Positions 17,451-24,504 of a DNA stretch of 46,766 nt are shown here, piece after piece (position 1 is the first letter of the stretch; every line of letters starts with the position of its first letter). Both the position numbers and the translations under genes were made by a program. Source of the DNA: Candidatus Allofournierella merdipullorum. GTDB lineage: Bacteria; Bacillota; Clostridia; Oscillospirales; Ruminococcaceae. The stretch is from NCBI GenBank assembly GCA_019116345.1, contig DXBV01000032.1:1-46766 (forward strand), read 5' to 3'. Below the pieces are notes generated by a model. That model saw only the letters and a program-made list of their open reading frames with translations, was not told the DNA's origin and made no database searches.

Positions 17451-19376
17451 ATGAAGATCATCAAGGCAAAGACCGCCGGCTTCTGCTTCGGGGTGGACCG
17501 GGCGGTGAAGCTCACCACCGAGCTGGCCAAAAGCGGCCACAAGGTGGCAACCCTGGGCCCGCTCATCCATAACCCCCAGTGCGTGGCCGAACTGGAAGCG
17601 CTGGGCGTGGTCACCGCCGGCAGCCTCGGGGAAGTTCCCGAGGGCTACGAACTGGTCATCCGCAGCCACGGGGTGCCCCGTTCGGTCTACGACCAGATCG
17701 AGGCGGCGGGCATTGAGTGCCACGACGCCACCTGCCCCTTCGTGGCCAAGATCCATCGCATCGCCCGCAAGGCCAGCGACGAGGGCGCGGTGCTGCTGGT
17801 GGCGGGGGACAAGACCCATCCTGAGGTGCAGGGCATCGTGGGCCACACCGACGGAGAGGTGTTCGTTTTCTCCGATTTGGGCGAGCTGGAGGGCTGGAAA
17901 GGCCCTGAAAACCCCGAAAAACCCGTTTTTGTGGTGGCGCAGACCACATTTCAGGTTGCAAAATGGCAAGAATGTGCGGCGTTTATAAAAAAAGGGTATA
18001 CAAACGCCAAAATATTTGATACAATATGTAGTGCGACGTGGACGAGGCAACAGGAAGCGGAAGACCTCAGCCAAAAATGCGACCTGATGGTCGTCATTGG
18101 TGGTCATCATTCTTCCAACACCCAGAAGCTGGCAGCAGTCGCCGCAAAGCACACCCGGTGTGTTACGGTGGAGACGGCCAAGGAGCTGGATCCGGCCTGG
18201 TTTTCCGGGGTGCAAACGGTGGGTGTTACAGCCGGGGCTTCCACGCCATCGTCTATTATTGAGGAGGTACTTAACAGTATGAGTGAAGAAATCCGTGACG
18301 AGATGAGCTTTGCCGAGATGTTTGCTGAGAGCGAAGCGAATCTCAAGCCTGTGTTCGCAGGCAAGGTAGTGGAGGGCACTGTTACCAGCATTACACCCAA
18401 CGAGGTGCAGGTGGACATCGGCACCAAGCACACCGGCTTTGTGAAGGTCAGCGAGCTGACCGACGATCCCACCGCCAAGGCTGAGGATCTGGTCAAGGTT
18501 GGGGACAAGCTGGACCTCGTCGTCGAGAAGGTCAACGATCAGGAAGGCGTTGCCTACCTGTCCCGCAAGCGCCTGGAAGCCATGAAGGGTCTGGAGGAGG
18601 TCCGCAAGGCCGCCGAGGAAGGCACCGTCATGGAGGGCGTCGTCACCGAGACCAACAAGGGCGGCGTGATCGTTCTGGTCAAGGGCGTGAAGGTGTTCGT
18701 GCCCCGCAGCCAGGCCACCATGCGCCGCGATGAAGACATCAACGCTCTGGTGAAGCAGAACGTGAAGCTGGTCATCACCGAGTGCGCCGGCCGCAAGATC
18801 GTCGGCTCCATCAACAAGGTCACCGCCGAGGCCAACGCTGCCAAGCGTGAGGCTTTCTGGGCTGACGTTGAGGTGGGCAAGACCTACACCGGCGTGGTCA
18901 AGAGCCTGACCGCTTACGGCGCCTTCGTGGACGTGGGCGGCGTGGACGGCCTGTGCCACATTAGCGAGCTGAGCTGGAACCGCATCAAGCACCCCAGCGA
19001 GGTCGTGAACGTGGGCGACACCATCGAGGTGTACGTCAAGGCTCTGGACACCGAGAACCACAAGGTTTCCCTGGGCTACAAGAAGGCCGAGGACAACCCC
19101 TGGGTCAAGCTGCAGAACGAGTATCCCATCGGCAGCGTGTTCACCGCCCCCGTGGTGAGCATCACCAAGTTCGGCGCCTTCGTGCGCATCCTGCCCGGCA
19201 TCGACGGCCTGGTCCACATCAGTGAGATCAGCAACGAGCGCGTCGAGAAGGTCAGCGACGTGCTGAAGGTGGGCGACGAGGTCAAGGTCAAGCTGCTGGA
19301 TGTGGACTTCGACAAGAAGCGCATCAGCCTGTCCATGAAGGCCCTGCTCAACGACGAGGCCGAGGACGCCGAGTGA
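17451..19376 (+). CDS. ispH: IspH-ribosomal protein S1 fusion
   Basis: One open frame of 641 residues joins two proteins. Residues 1-275 are 4-hydroxy-3-methylbut-2-enyl diphosphate reductase, the last MEP-pathway enzyme, with all three iron-sulfur cysteines: Cys12 (GFCFGV), Cys95 (DATCPF) and Cys193 ([10 protein letters not shown]). Residues from about 290 hold four S1 RNA-binding repeats of ribosomal protein S1. The same fusion is known in other Clostridia. The start ATG at 17451 has GAGGAG; an upstream in-frame TTG was rejected. Met277 is preceded by GAGGAGG, and a promoter-like pair lies in an AT-rich patch at 17997-18025, so free S1 may also be made. The S1 part uses codons such as GCT, GTT and CGT more than the neighbours, as expected for high expression. 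Confidence 0.95.
   Translation: MKIIKAKTAGFCFGVDRAVKLTTELAKSGHKVATLGPLIHNPQCVAELEALGVVTAGSLGEVPEGYELVIRSHGVPRSVYDQIEAAGIECHDATCPFVAKIHRIARKASDEGAVLLVAGDKTHPEVQGIVGHTDGEVFVFSDLGELEGWKGPENPEKPVFVVAQTTFQVAKWQECAAFIKKGYTNAKIFDTICSATWTRQQEAEDLSQKCDLMVVIGGHHSSNTQKLAAVAAKHTRCVTVETAKELDPAWFSGVQTVGVTAGASTPSSIIEEVLNSMSEEIRDEMSFAEMFAESEANLKPVFAGKVVEGTVTSITPNEVQVDIGTKHTGFVKVSELTDDPTAKAEDLVKVGDKLDLVVEKVNDQEGVAYLSRKRLEAMKGLEEVRKAAEEGTVMEGVVTETNKGGVIVLVKGVKVFVPRSQATMRRDEDINALVKQNVKLVITECAGRKIVGSINKVTAEANAAKREAFWADVEVGKTYTGVVKSLTAYGAFVDVGGVDGLCHISELSWNRIKHPSEVVNVGDTIEVYVKALDTENHKVSLGYKKAEDNPWVKLQNEYPIGSVFTAPVVSITKFGAFVRILPGIDGLVHISEISNERVEKVSDVLKVGDEVKVKLLDVDFDKKRISLSMKALLNDEAEDAE
17997..18025 (+). promoter_or_regulatory. 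Possible internal promoter for the S1 part
   Basis: TATACA (17997-18002) and TACAAT (18020-18025) are 17 bases apart in a sharply AT-rich island inside the GC-rich ispH reading frame. The -10 is good and the -35 matches four of six positions. It lies about 250 bases before the internal S1 start. Confidence 0.3.
18261..18281 (+). promoter_or_regulatory. Internal ribosome-binding site and ATG before S1
   Basis: GAGGAGG (18261-18267) is followed after 11 bases by an in-frame ATG (18279-18281, Met277 of the fusion), at the boundary between the IspH and S1 parts. Initiation here would give a free S1 of 365 residues. Confidence 0.4.
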
Positions 19377-19390
19377 TCCATTCCGAACCA

Positions 19391-19427
19391 AAAAAACACC
19401 GTCTGCTTTTGCAGACGGTGTTTTTTT
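19391..19427 (+). terminator. Terminator of the ispH-rpsA operon
   Basis: A 12-bp stem with core CACCGTCTGC (19397-19406), a TTTT loop and seven T after the stem form a strong intrinsic terminator 15 bases past the stop. The A-run before it could let it act in both directions. Confidence 0.9.
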
Positions 19428-19521
19428 GCGCCCGGACGCCGGGCGGCGGAAAACCGGCAGTGCGGCTTTCGGCCCGCTGAAAGCCCGCGGAAAAAGGTTG
19501 GACGGAGGGGTCGCCCCGCCG

Positions 19522-19530
19522 TGGTACAAT
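19522..19530 (+). promoter_or_regulatory. Extended -10 promoter of the kinase/phosphatase/FHA cluster
   Basis: TGG-TACAAT (19522-19530) is an extended -10 element 70 bases before the first gene. A TTGGAC lies upstream but 21 bases away, too far for a normal pair. Confidence 0.4.
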
Positions 19531-19599
19531 GTAGGCATTGAACAAAGGCCGGGCCGCGAGCACCGGCGCGTCCCGGCCAAGATGAAGGAGGAATACACC

Positions 19600-20223
19600 A
19601 TGGCGGAGATCCTGCAAAAAATCATCAGCTGCCCCAAGGGCCACTACTACGACGCCAACCAATACGACAGATGCCCGCTCTGCGCGTCGGGAACTTTTCC
19701 CGAAACGGAGGACCCCTTCTCCTCGGGCAACGGGGGCGGTGACCGCCCCCGGGAGCAGCCCGGCCGGAATTTCAGCAATACCATCGACCCGCTCACGCCG
19801 ACGAACCCGGGGAACAACATGGGAAAGACCCAGTTCGTGGACGTGGACGCCCCCGCCGGCGCTCCCGCCCCGGTGGTGGGCTGGCTGGTGGCGGTGGATG
19901 GCCCCTGCCGGGGCACCGACTACCGCATCCACACCGGCTACAACTACATCGGCCGGGAGACGGGCGACATCCGCATCCAGGGGGACGCTGCCATCTCCGC
20001 CGAAAAGGACGCCAACGTGACCTATGTGCCCCAGACAAAGCGTTTTTACATCGCCCACGAGCTGGGCAAGAACGTGCTGCTGGTGAACGACCTGCCGGTG
20101 ATCGGCGGCGGCGTGGAACTGCACAACTACGACCGCATCACCATCGGCAACACCAAGCTGCTGTTCGTGGGGCTGTGCGGCGAGCAGTTCAGCTGGGCCG
20201 ACGGAGGAAAGACCGATGGCTGA
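19600..20223 (+). CDS. Zinc-ribbon plus FHA-domain protein
   Basis: A 207-residue cytosolic protein. An N-terminal zinc-ribbon-like knuckle (Cys11, His15, Cys25, Cys28) is followed by a disordered Gly/Pro/Thr linker with possible kinase targets (for example TPTNP and GKTQF, 66-80). A C-terminal FHA-like domain fills about 92-190. FHA domains bind phosphothreonine. Here Arg119 (IGRE) and Ser133 are present, but the usual His two or three residues after the Ser is absent (SAEKDA) and NG reads ND, so binding may be weakened or changed. The ATG at 19600 has AAGGAGG. It overlaps the PP2C gene by 8 bases and heads the phospho-signalling cluster, so it is likely a substrate or adaptor of the kinases encoded downstream. 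Confidence 0.75.
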   Translation: MAEILQKIISCPKGHYYDANQYDRCPLCASGTFPETEDPFSSGNGGGDRPREQPGRNFSNTIDPLTPTNPGNNMGKTQFVDVDAPAGAPAPVVGWLVAVDGPCRGTDYRIHTGYNYIGRETGDIRIQGDAAISAEKDANVTYVPQTKRFYIAHELGKNVLLVNDLPVIGGGVELHNYDRITIGNTKLLFVGLCGEQFSWADGGKTDG

Positions 20224-21178
20224 GTGGCTGGTATTCGACCCGGACACCGGCCTGCTGGCCGCCTTCTGCCTGCCGGTGTGGGCGGCGACGCTGGCGGTGT
20301 TCGTGCCGCTGGCACTGGCGGTGGCGGCGATCGTCGCCCTTCTGTTGATGCGCCGGCGCGCCCGCCGCCGGGCCGCCGCGTCCTGGGAGCCGGGCCCGGT
20401 GACGGGCTACGAGGTCGGCAAGCTCCACCAGCAGGGGGCCCGGGAGTGCCAGCAGGACTGCTTCGCTGTGTCTGACCAGGCGCTGCTGCCCACCCACGGG
20501 CTGCTGGCAGTGGTGGCGGACGGCATGGGCGGCCTTTCGGACGGCGATCGGGTGAGCGCCGCCGCCGTGCAGGCAGCCCTGGACGCCTTTGCCCAGCGCC
20601 CCGGCGACGAGGGGGGAGAGGTGACCCTGCTGGCGCTGGCGGGCCGGGCAGTGCAGGCGGTGAACGAGCTGCTGGGCCCCGAGGGCCTGCGCAAAAGCGG
20701 CTCCACCCTGGTGCTGGCGCTGCTGCGGGAGGGCAAACTCCACTTTCTCACCGTGGGCGACAGCCGCGTCTGCCTGTGGCGGCGGGGGACGCTTTACCAG
20801 CTCAACCGGGAGCACATCTACCGCAACGAGCTGGCCCTGCGGGCGGTGAACGGCGAACTTTCCCTGGCCGCCGCCCTGGGGGACGAAAAGGGCGGCGCGC
20901 TCACCAGCTTTGTGGGCATGGGGGCCCTCAAGGGCGTGGACCTGCCCGCCGCCCCCCTGCCTCTCGCACCCGGCGACCGGGTGGTGCTGATGAGCGACGG
21001 GGTGTACAACGCCCTTTCCCGGGAGGAACTGAACGAAGCCCTGAACGCCCCGCCGGAAAAGGCCGCCCGGGCGCTGGAGAGCGCCATCGCCGGCAAGGGC
21101 TTTTCCGATCAGGACAACTACACCGCCGTGATCCTGGCCTGCCGCGGCGGGCAGGCGGAGGCGGACGGCGCATCTTAA
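20216..21178 (+). CDS. Membrane-anchored PP2C-family protein phosphatase
   Basis: A 320-residue protein with one N-terminal membrane helix (about 22-46) and a basic stop-transfer stretch (RRRARRR), which places the phosphatase domain (60-310) in the cytoplasm. The PP2C motifs are present: GARECQQDCF (the Asp81 motif), ADGMGG (101-106), GDSRVCLWRR, LMSDGVYN and QDNYTAVI. All metal-binding aspartates are therefore in place. It should remove phosphate from Ser/Thr residues set by the two kinases of the cluster. The ATG at 20216 overlaps the FHA gene, with GGAGG just upstream. It is likely active, and its membrane position is shared with both kinases. Confidence 0.88.
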   Translation: MAEWLVFDPDTGLLAAFCLPVWAATLAVFVPLALAVAAIVALLLMRRRARRRAAASWEPGPVTGYEVGKLHQQGARECQQDCFAVSDQALLPTHGLLAVVADGMGGLSDGDRVSAAAVQAALDAFAQRPGDEGGEVTLLALAGRAVQAVNELLGPEGLRKSGSTLVLALLREGKLHFLTVGDSRVCLWRRGTLYQLNREHIYRNELALRAVNGELSLAAALGDEKGGALTSFVGMGALKGVDLPAAPLPLAPGDRVVLMSDGVYNALSREELNEALNAPPEKAARALESAIAGKGFSDQDNYTAVILACRGGQAEADGAS

Positions 21179-21194
21179 ACAGAGAAGGGGTGCC

Positions 21195-21944
21195 TTGGCA
21201 TTGATCCGATACGCAAGTTACACCGACCAGGGCGGCCGGGCGCGCAACGAGGACACCGTGGCCTGCCGCCGGCTGAACGCCGACCGGCTCTGCGTGGCCC
21301 TGGGCGACGGCCTGGGGGGCCACGGAAAGGGCGAGGAGGCCTCGGCGGCGGCGGTGCGCGCCATTCTGGCCGGCTGGAGCGGCGCCGCCGACCCCGCCGA
21401 GCTCAAGGCGCTGGTGGGCCGGGCCCACCGGGCGGTGCTGGCCCTGCAATCCCCCGCCTGCCGCATGAAGACCACCGCGGCGGTGCTGGCCCTGGAGCCG
21501 GGCCGCTGCGCCTGGGCCTACGCTGGCGACAGCCGCATCTATCGCTTTGAGGGCGGGCGGCTGGCCTGGCAGAGCCGGGACCACAGTGCCTCCCAGATCG
21601 CGGTGCTGCTGGGGCAGATCACCCCGGACCAGATCCGCTTCCACGAGGACCGGGCCTGCATCTACCGGGCCCTGGGCCAGGAGGGGGACCTGGAGGCGGA
21701 CGGCGGCGAAACGGCCCTGCCCGCCGGGGACTGCGCCTTCCTTTTGTGCACCGACGGCTTTTGGGAGTATGTGCTGGAAGAGGAGATGGAGCAAACGCTG
21801 GCCGCCGCCGACTCCCCCCAGGCGTGGCTCGCGGCCATGCGGGCGCTGCGGTGGCAAAAGGCCCCGCCAAACAGCGACAACAACACCGCCGTCGCCCTGT
21901 GGCTGCGGGCGGAACCGGAAGAACACCGAGAGGAGAATGACTGA
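21195..21944 (+). CDS. Soluble PP2C-family protein phosphatase
   Basis: A 249-residue phosphatase without a membrane helix. The motifs RARNEDTV (15-22), LGDGLGGHGKGE, AGDSRIYRF, LLCTDGFWEY and SDNNTAVAL cover all PP2C metal ligands. It resembles the housekeeping Stp/PrpC type more than the preceding paralogue does. The start is TTG; codon 1 at 21195 lies only 4 bases after AAGGGG and a second in-frame TTG at 21201 lies 10 bases after, so the exact start is open. The stop overlaps the next ATG by one base (TGATG). Two phosphatases with different location in one operon suggest separate membrane and cytosolic control of the same phosphorylation. Confidence 0.9.
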   Translation: MALIRYASYTDQGGRARNEDTVACRRLNADRLCVALGDGLGGHGKGEEASAAAVRAILAGWSGAADPAELKALVGRAHRAVLALQSPACRMKTTAAVLALEPGRCAWAYAGDSRIYRFEGGRLAWQSRDHSASQIAVLLGQITPDQIRFHEDRACIYRALGQEGDLEADGGETALPAGDCAFLLCTDGFWEYVLEEEMEQTLAAADSPQAWLAAMRALRWQKAPPNSDNNTAVALWLRAEPEEHREEND

Positions 21945-23206
21945 TGAAACGTGTGTTTGCGATCCTGATGAGCCTTGTGCTGGCGGCGGCCCTCGCCTGC
22001 CCGGCCCTTGCGGCCAGCGACGTGATCACCACCGCCCGCCACGGCATCGCGGTGGTGGCGGTGGGCATCCAGGTGGGCGACCAGTGGGAGGAAGCCGGCT
22101 GGGGCAGCGGCTTTTTCGTGGGCGAAAAGAACCAGCCGGTGGAGTATCTCATCACCAACCACCATGTGGTGGAGTACTACCTGGAAAACGGCGCCGGCGA
22201 GCTGCTCATGGGCACCAACGCCAGCGGCGGCGTGGTGACGGGCCGGGCCAAGGTGCGGGTCTATTTCGACAGCCAGGACTTCACCGAGGCCTATGTGGTG
22301 GATTACGACGCCACCCGTGACCTGGCGCTGGTGCGCCTGTCCGCCGCCACCGACAAGCGGGCGGCCCTGACCCTGTGCAGCCCCACCGACGACATGGTGG
22401 GCGACACCGTGTACACGGTGGGCTACCCCGGCATCTCCGACAACGTGCTGAAGGAATCCACCACCACCCGCGGCGAGTCGGACGCCACCGTGAGCACCGG
22501 CATAGTGAGCCGCATCTCCACCGTGGCGGGCACCGGCGTGGGGCAGATCCTCACCGACGCGGAGATCCGCCACGGCAACTCCGGCGGGCCGATGGTGAAC
22601 GGGCGGGCCCAGGTGCTGGGGGTGAACACCTACTCGGTGGCCAACACCGCCGGCGAGCAGGCCAACTACGCGGTGAACATCAACGAGGCGCTGCCCATGC
22701 TCAACGCCAACAATGTGCCCTACACCATGGCCGGCGGCATCCCCTGGGTGCTGGTCGGGCTGGCGGTGGGCCTGGTGGCGGCCGCGGCGGCAGCCGTGGC
22801 GGTGGTGCTGGTGGTGAAAAAGCGGAAAAAAGCCGCCCCCGCAACGCCGCCCGCCAAGGCGCCTTCCGCCAACGACTCCGGCTACCGGCTGCAGGGCGTG
22901 GCGGGCGCGCTGGAGGGCAGGCGGTTCGCCCTGCCCTCCTCCGGCCAGCTCATCCTGGGTCGCGACCCCGCCCGCTGCACCGTGACGTTGCCCACCACCA
23001 CCGCCGGCGTCAGCGGCTGCCACTGCGCGGTGTGGGTGGAAAACGGCGAGCTCTATCTGAAGGACATGGGCTCCACCCACGGCACCTTTGTGAGCCCCGG
23101 CAGCCGCCTGAGCGGCGGGCAGACCATCCGCCTTCGCCCCGGCGAGGCCTTCTGGCTGGGCGGCCAGGCCCAGACCTTTGTGGTGGCGGAAAGGAGGCCA
23201 GGCTGA
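21944..23206 (+). CDS. Trypsin-like surface protease with cytosolic FHA domain
   Basis: A 420-residue protein with an unusual layout. A signal peptide (1-23, cleavage after ALA) precedes a DegP/trypsin-like protease domain (25-260) with His74 (TNHHVV), Asp126 (TRDLALVRL) and Ser213 (RHGNSGGP), a complete triad. A single membrane helix (267-291), a basic stretch and an Ala/Pro linker follow, then a canonical FHA domain (320-415) with Arg340 (LGRD), Ser357-x2-His360 and GSTHGTF. The protease is therefore outside and the phosphopeptide-binding domain inside. There is no PDZ domain. It overlaps both neighbours by one base. The simplest reading is that phosphorylation inside controls localisation or activity of a surface protease, or the reverse; this is inference. 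Confidence 0.85.
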   Translation: MKRVFAILMSLVLAAALACPALAASDVITTARHGIAVVAVGIQVGDQWEEAGWGSGFFVGEKNQPVEYLITNHHVVEYYLENGAGELLMGTNASGGVVTGRAKVRVYFDSQDFTEAYVVDYDATRDLALVRLSAATDKRAALTLCSPTDDMVGDTVYTVGYPGISDNVLKESTTTRGESDATVSTGIVSRISTVAGTGVGQILTDAEIRHGNSGGPMVNGRAQVLGVNTYSVANTAGEQANYAVNINEALPMLNANNVPYTMAGGIPWVLVGLAVGLVAAAAAAVAVVLVVKKRKKAAPATPPAKAPSANDSGYRLQGVAGALEGRRFALPSSGQLILGRDPARCTVTLPTTTAGVSGCHCAVWVENGELYLKDMGSTHGTFVSPGSRLSGGQTIRLRPGEAFWLGGQAQTFVVAERRPG

Positions 23207-24417
23207 TGGCTCGGGAATTCTGCCCCCACTGCATGAAGGACGTTCCCCCGGGCAGCCGGTATTGCCCCTGGTGCGGGCAGGACGCCGGCGCCCGCGCCGC
23301 CGACCACCAGCTGCCGGTGGGCACGGTGCTGGTCAGCCCCGCCCGCAACAGCTTTTTGGTGGGCGTGGCCAAGGGCGAGGGGGGCTTTGGCATCACCTAC
23401 ATCGGCAAGGAGCTGAACAGCGGCCGGTCGGTGGCCATTAAGGAGTATTTCCCGACGCGCTGCCAGCCCCAGCGGGACCTGCGGGGCAACCTTTTGCCTC
23501 TGGAGGGCACCGGGGAGATCTACCAGCGGGGCAAGAACAGCTTTCTCAGCGAGGCCAGCATGGTGCGGGCGGTGAGCGGGCTGTCCTCCATCGTACAGGT
23601 ACTGGATTTTTTTGAAAAAAACAACACCGCTTACATGGTGATGAACTACCTGGACGGGGTGACCCTGCGCCAGGCGCTGAGAGCCGGCCAGACCTTTGAG
23701 CCGGTGCCGCTGCTGCAAAAGGCCCTGCCCCTGATGAGAGACCTGGGCCGCCTCCACCGGGCGGGGGTGCTCCACCGGGACATCGCCCCCGACAACCTGA
23801 TGCTCATGCCGGACAGCTCCCTCACCCTTTTGGACTTCGGCTGCGCCCGCTCCATGGAGGACGGCCGCTCCATGACGGTGGTGCTGAAACCCGGCTTTGC
23901 CCCCATCGAGCAGTACCAGACCCGGGGCCAGGGCCCCTACACCGACATCTACGCCCTGTGCGCCACCCTGTACTACTGCATCACCGGCCAGGTGCCCCCC
24001 GCCGCGCCGGACCGCCTGTTCATGGCGATGACGGACGGCGCCGACAAGCTGGTCCCCCCCGGCGCCCTGGGGGTGGAGATGGACGCCGAGCTGGAGCGGT
24101 TGCTGCTTTGGGGGACGGAGCTGCAGCCCACCGCCCGCCCCGGCTCCATGGAGGAGCTGGCGGATCGGTTCGAGGCCCGGCTGGAGAAATTGAAACCGCC
24201 CCCCGGCCCCTGGATAGAGGACCCGCCGCCCCCGCCCCTGCCGCCCACCTTGTGGCAGCGGCTGCGCGCGGGCCGGATCTGGGCGGCGGGCTATGCACGG
24301 ACGGGCCAGCGTCGGCTGCAGAAACTGCTGGACGAGCGGGCCCACATGCTGCTGACGGCGGCGGGCGCCGTGATCCTGGGGCTGGCGATCCTTGTTTTGG
24401 TGCTGCTCTTCGCCTGA
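23206..24417 (+). CDS. Zinc-ribbon Ser/Thr kinase with C-terminal membrane helix
   Basis: A 403-residue kinase. A four-cysteine zinc ribbon (Cys6, Cys9, Cys20, Cys23) precedes the kinase domain (about 38-325). The glycine loop GEGGFG (57-62), the VAIK lysine Lys79, the catalytic loop HRDIAPDN (190-197) and DFG (210-212) are present. The catalytic loop has Ala where most Ser/Thr kinases have Lys, and the APE motif is replaced by FAPIEQY. A proline-rich stretch (331-348) leads to one membrane helix (382-402) at the very end, with no outside domain. The start ATG at 23206 overlaps the protease stop and has AAGGAGG. It is probably an active membrane-tethered kinase acting on the FHA proteins of the cluster. 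Confidence 0.88.
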   Translation: MAREFCPHCMKDVPPGSRYCPWCGQDAGARAADHQLPVGTVLVSPARNSFLVGVAKGEGGFGITYIGKELNSGRSVAIKEYFPTRCQPQRDLRGNLLPLEGTGEIYQRGKNSFLSEASMVRAVSGLSSIVQVLDFFEKNNTAYMVMNYLDGVTLRQALRAGQTFEPVPLLQKALPLMRDLGRLHRAGVLHRDIAPDNLMLMPDSSLTLLDFGCARSMEDGRSMTVVLKPGFAPIEQYQTRGQGPYTDIYALCATLYYCITGQVPPAAPDRLFMAMTDGADKLVPPGALGVEMDAELERLLLWGTELQPTARPGSMEELADRFEARLEKLKPPPGPWIEDPPPPPLPPTLWQRLRAGRIWAAGYARTGQRRLQKLLDERAHMLLTAAGAVILGLAILVLVLLFA

Positions 24418-24440
24418 CCTGCCCAAAAAAGGGGAAATGC

Positions 24441-24475
24441 TTGTGAAACGAAACGATTTCTGTCATTATTATAGT
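24441..24475 (+). promoter_or_regulatory. AT-rich gap, possible promoter of the second kinase
   Basis: The 87-base gap between the two kinase genes is AT-rich and holds TATAGT (24470-24475) with TTGTGA (24441-24446) upstream. The spacing of 23 bases is too long; TTGTGA with CATTAT at 17 bases is an alternative. The evidence is weak. Confidence 0.2.
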
Positions 24476-24504
24476 AACGCGCGAAAGAAAGGAGGACTGC
24501 CGCC

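Noticed and set aside
14789-17614. Long open frame on the minus strand (over 900 codons) across the HI0933, cmk and plsC genes
   Set aside because: It is antisense to well-supported genes, has low-complexity His/Gly/Gln composition typical of GC-rich shadow frames, and has no ribosome-binding site or known domain.
22375-23205. Upstream in-frame extension of the first kinase into the protease gene
   Set aside because: The extension reads a shadow frame of the protease. The ATG at 23206 has a strong ribosome-binding site and starts directly with the zinc ribbon.
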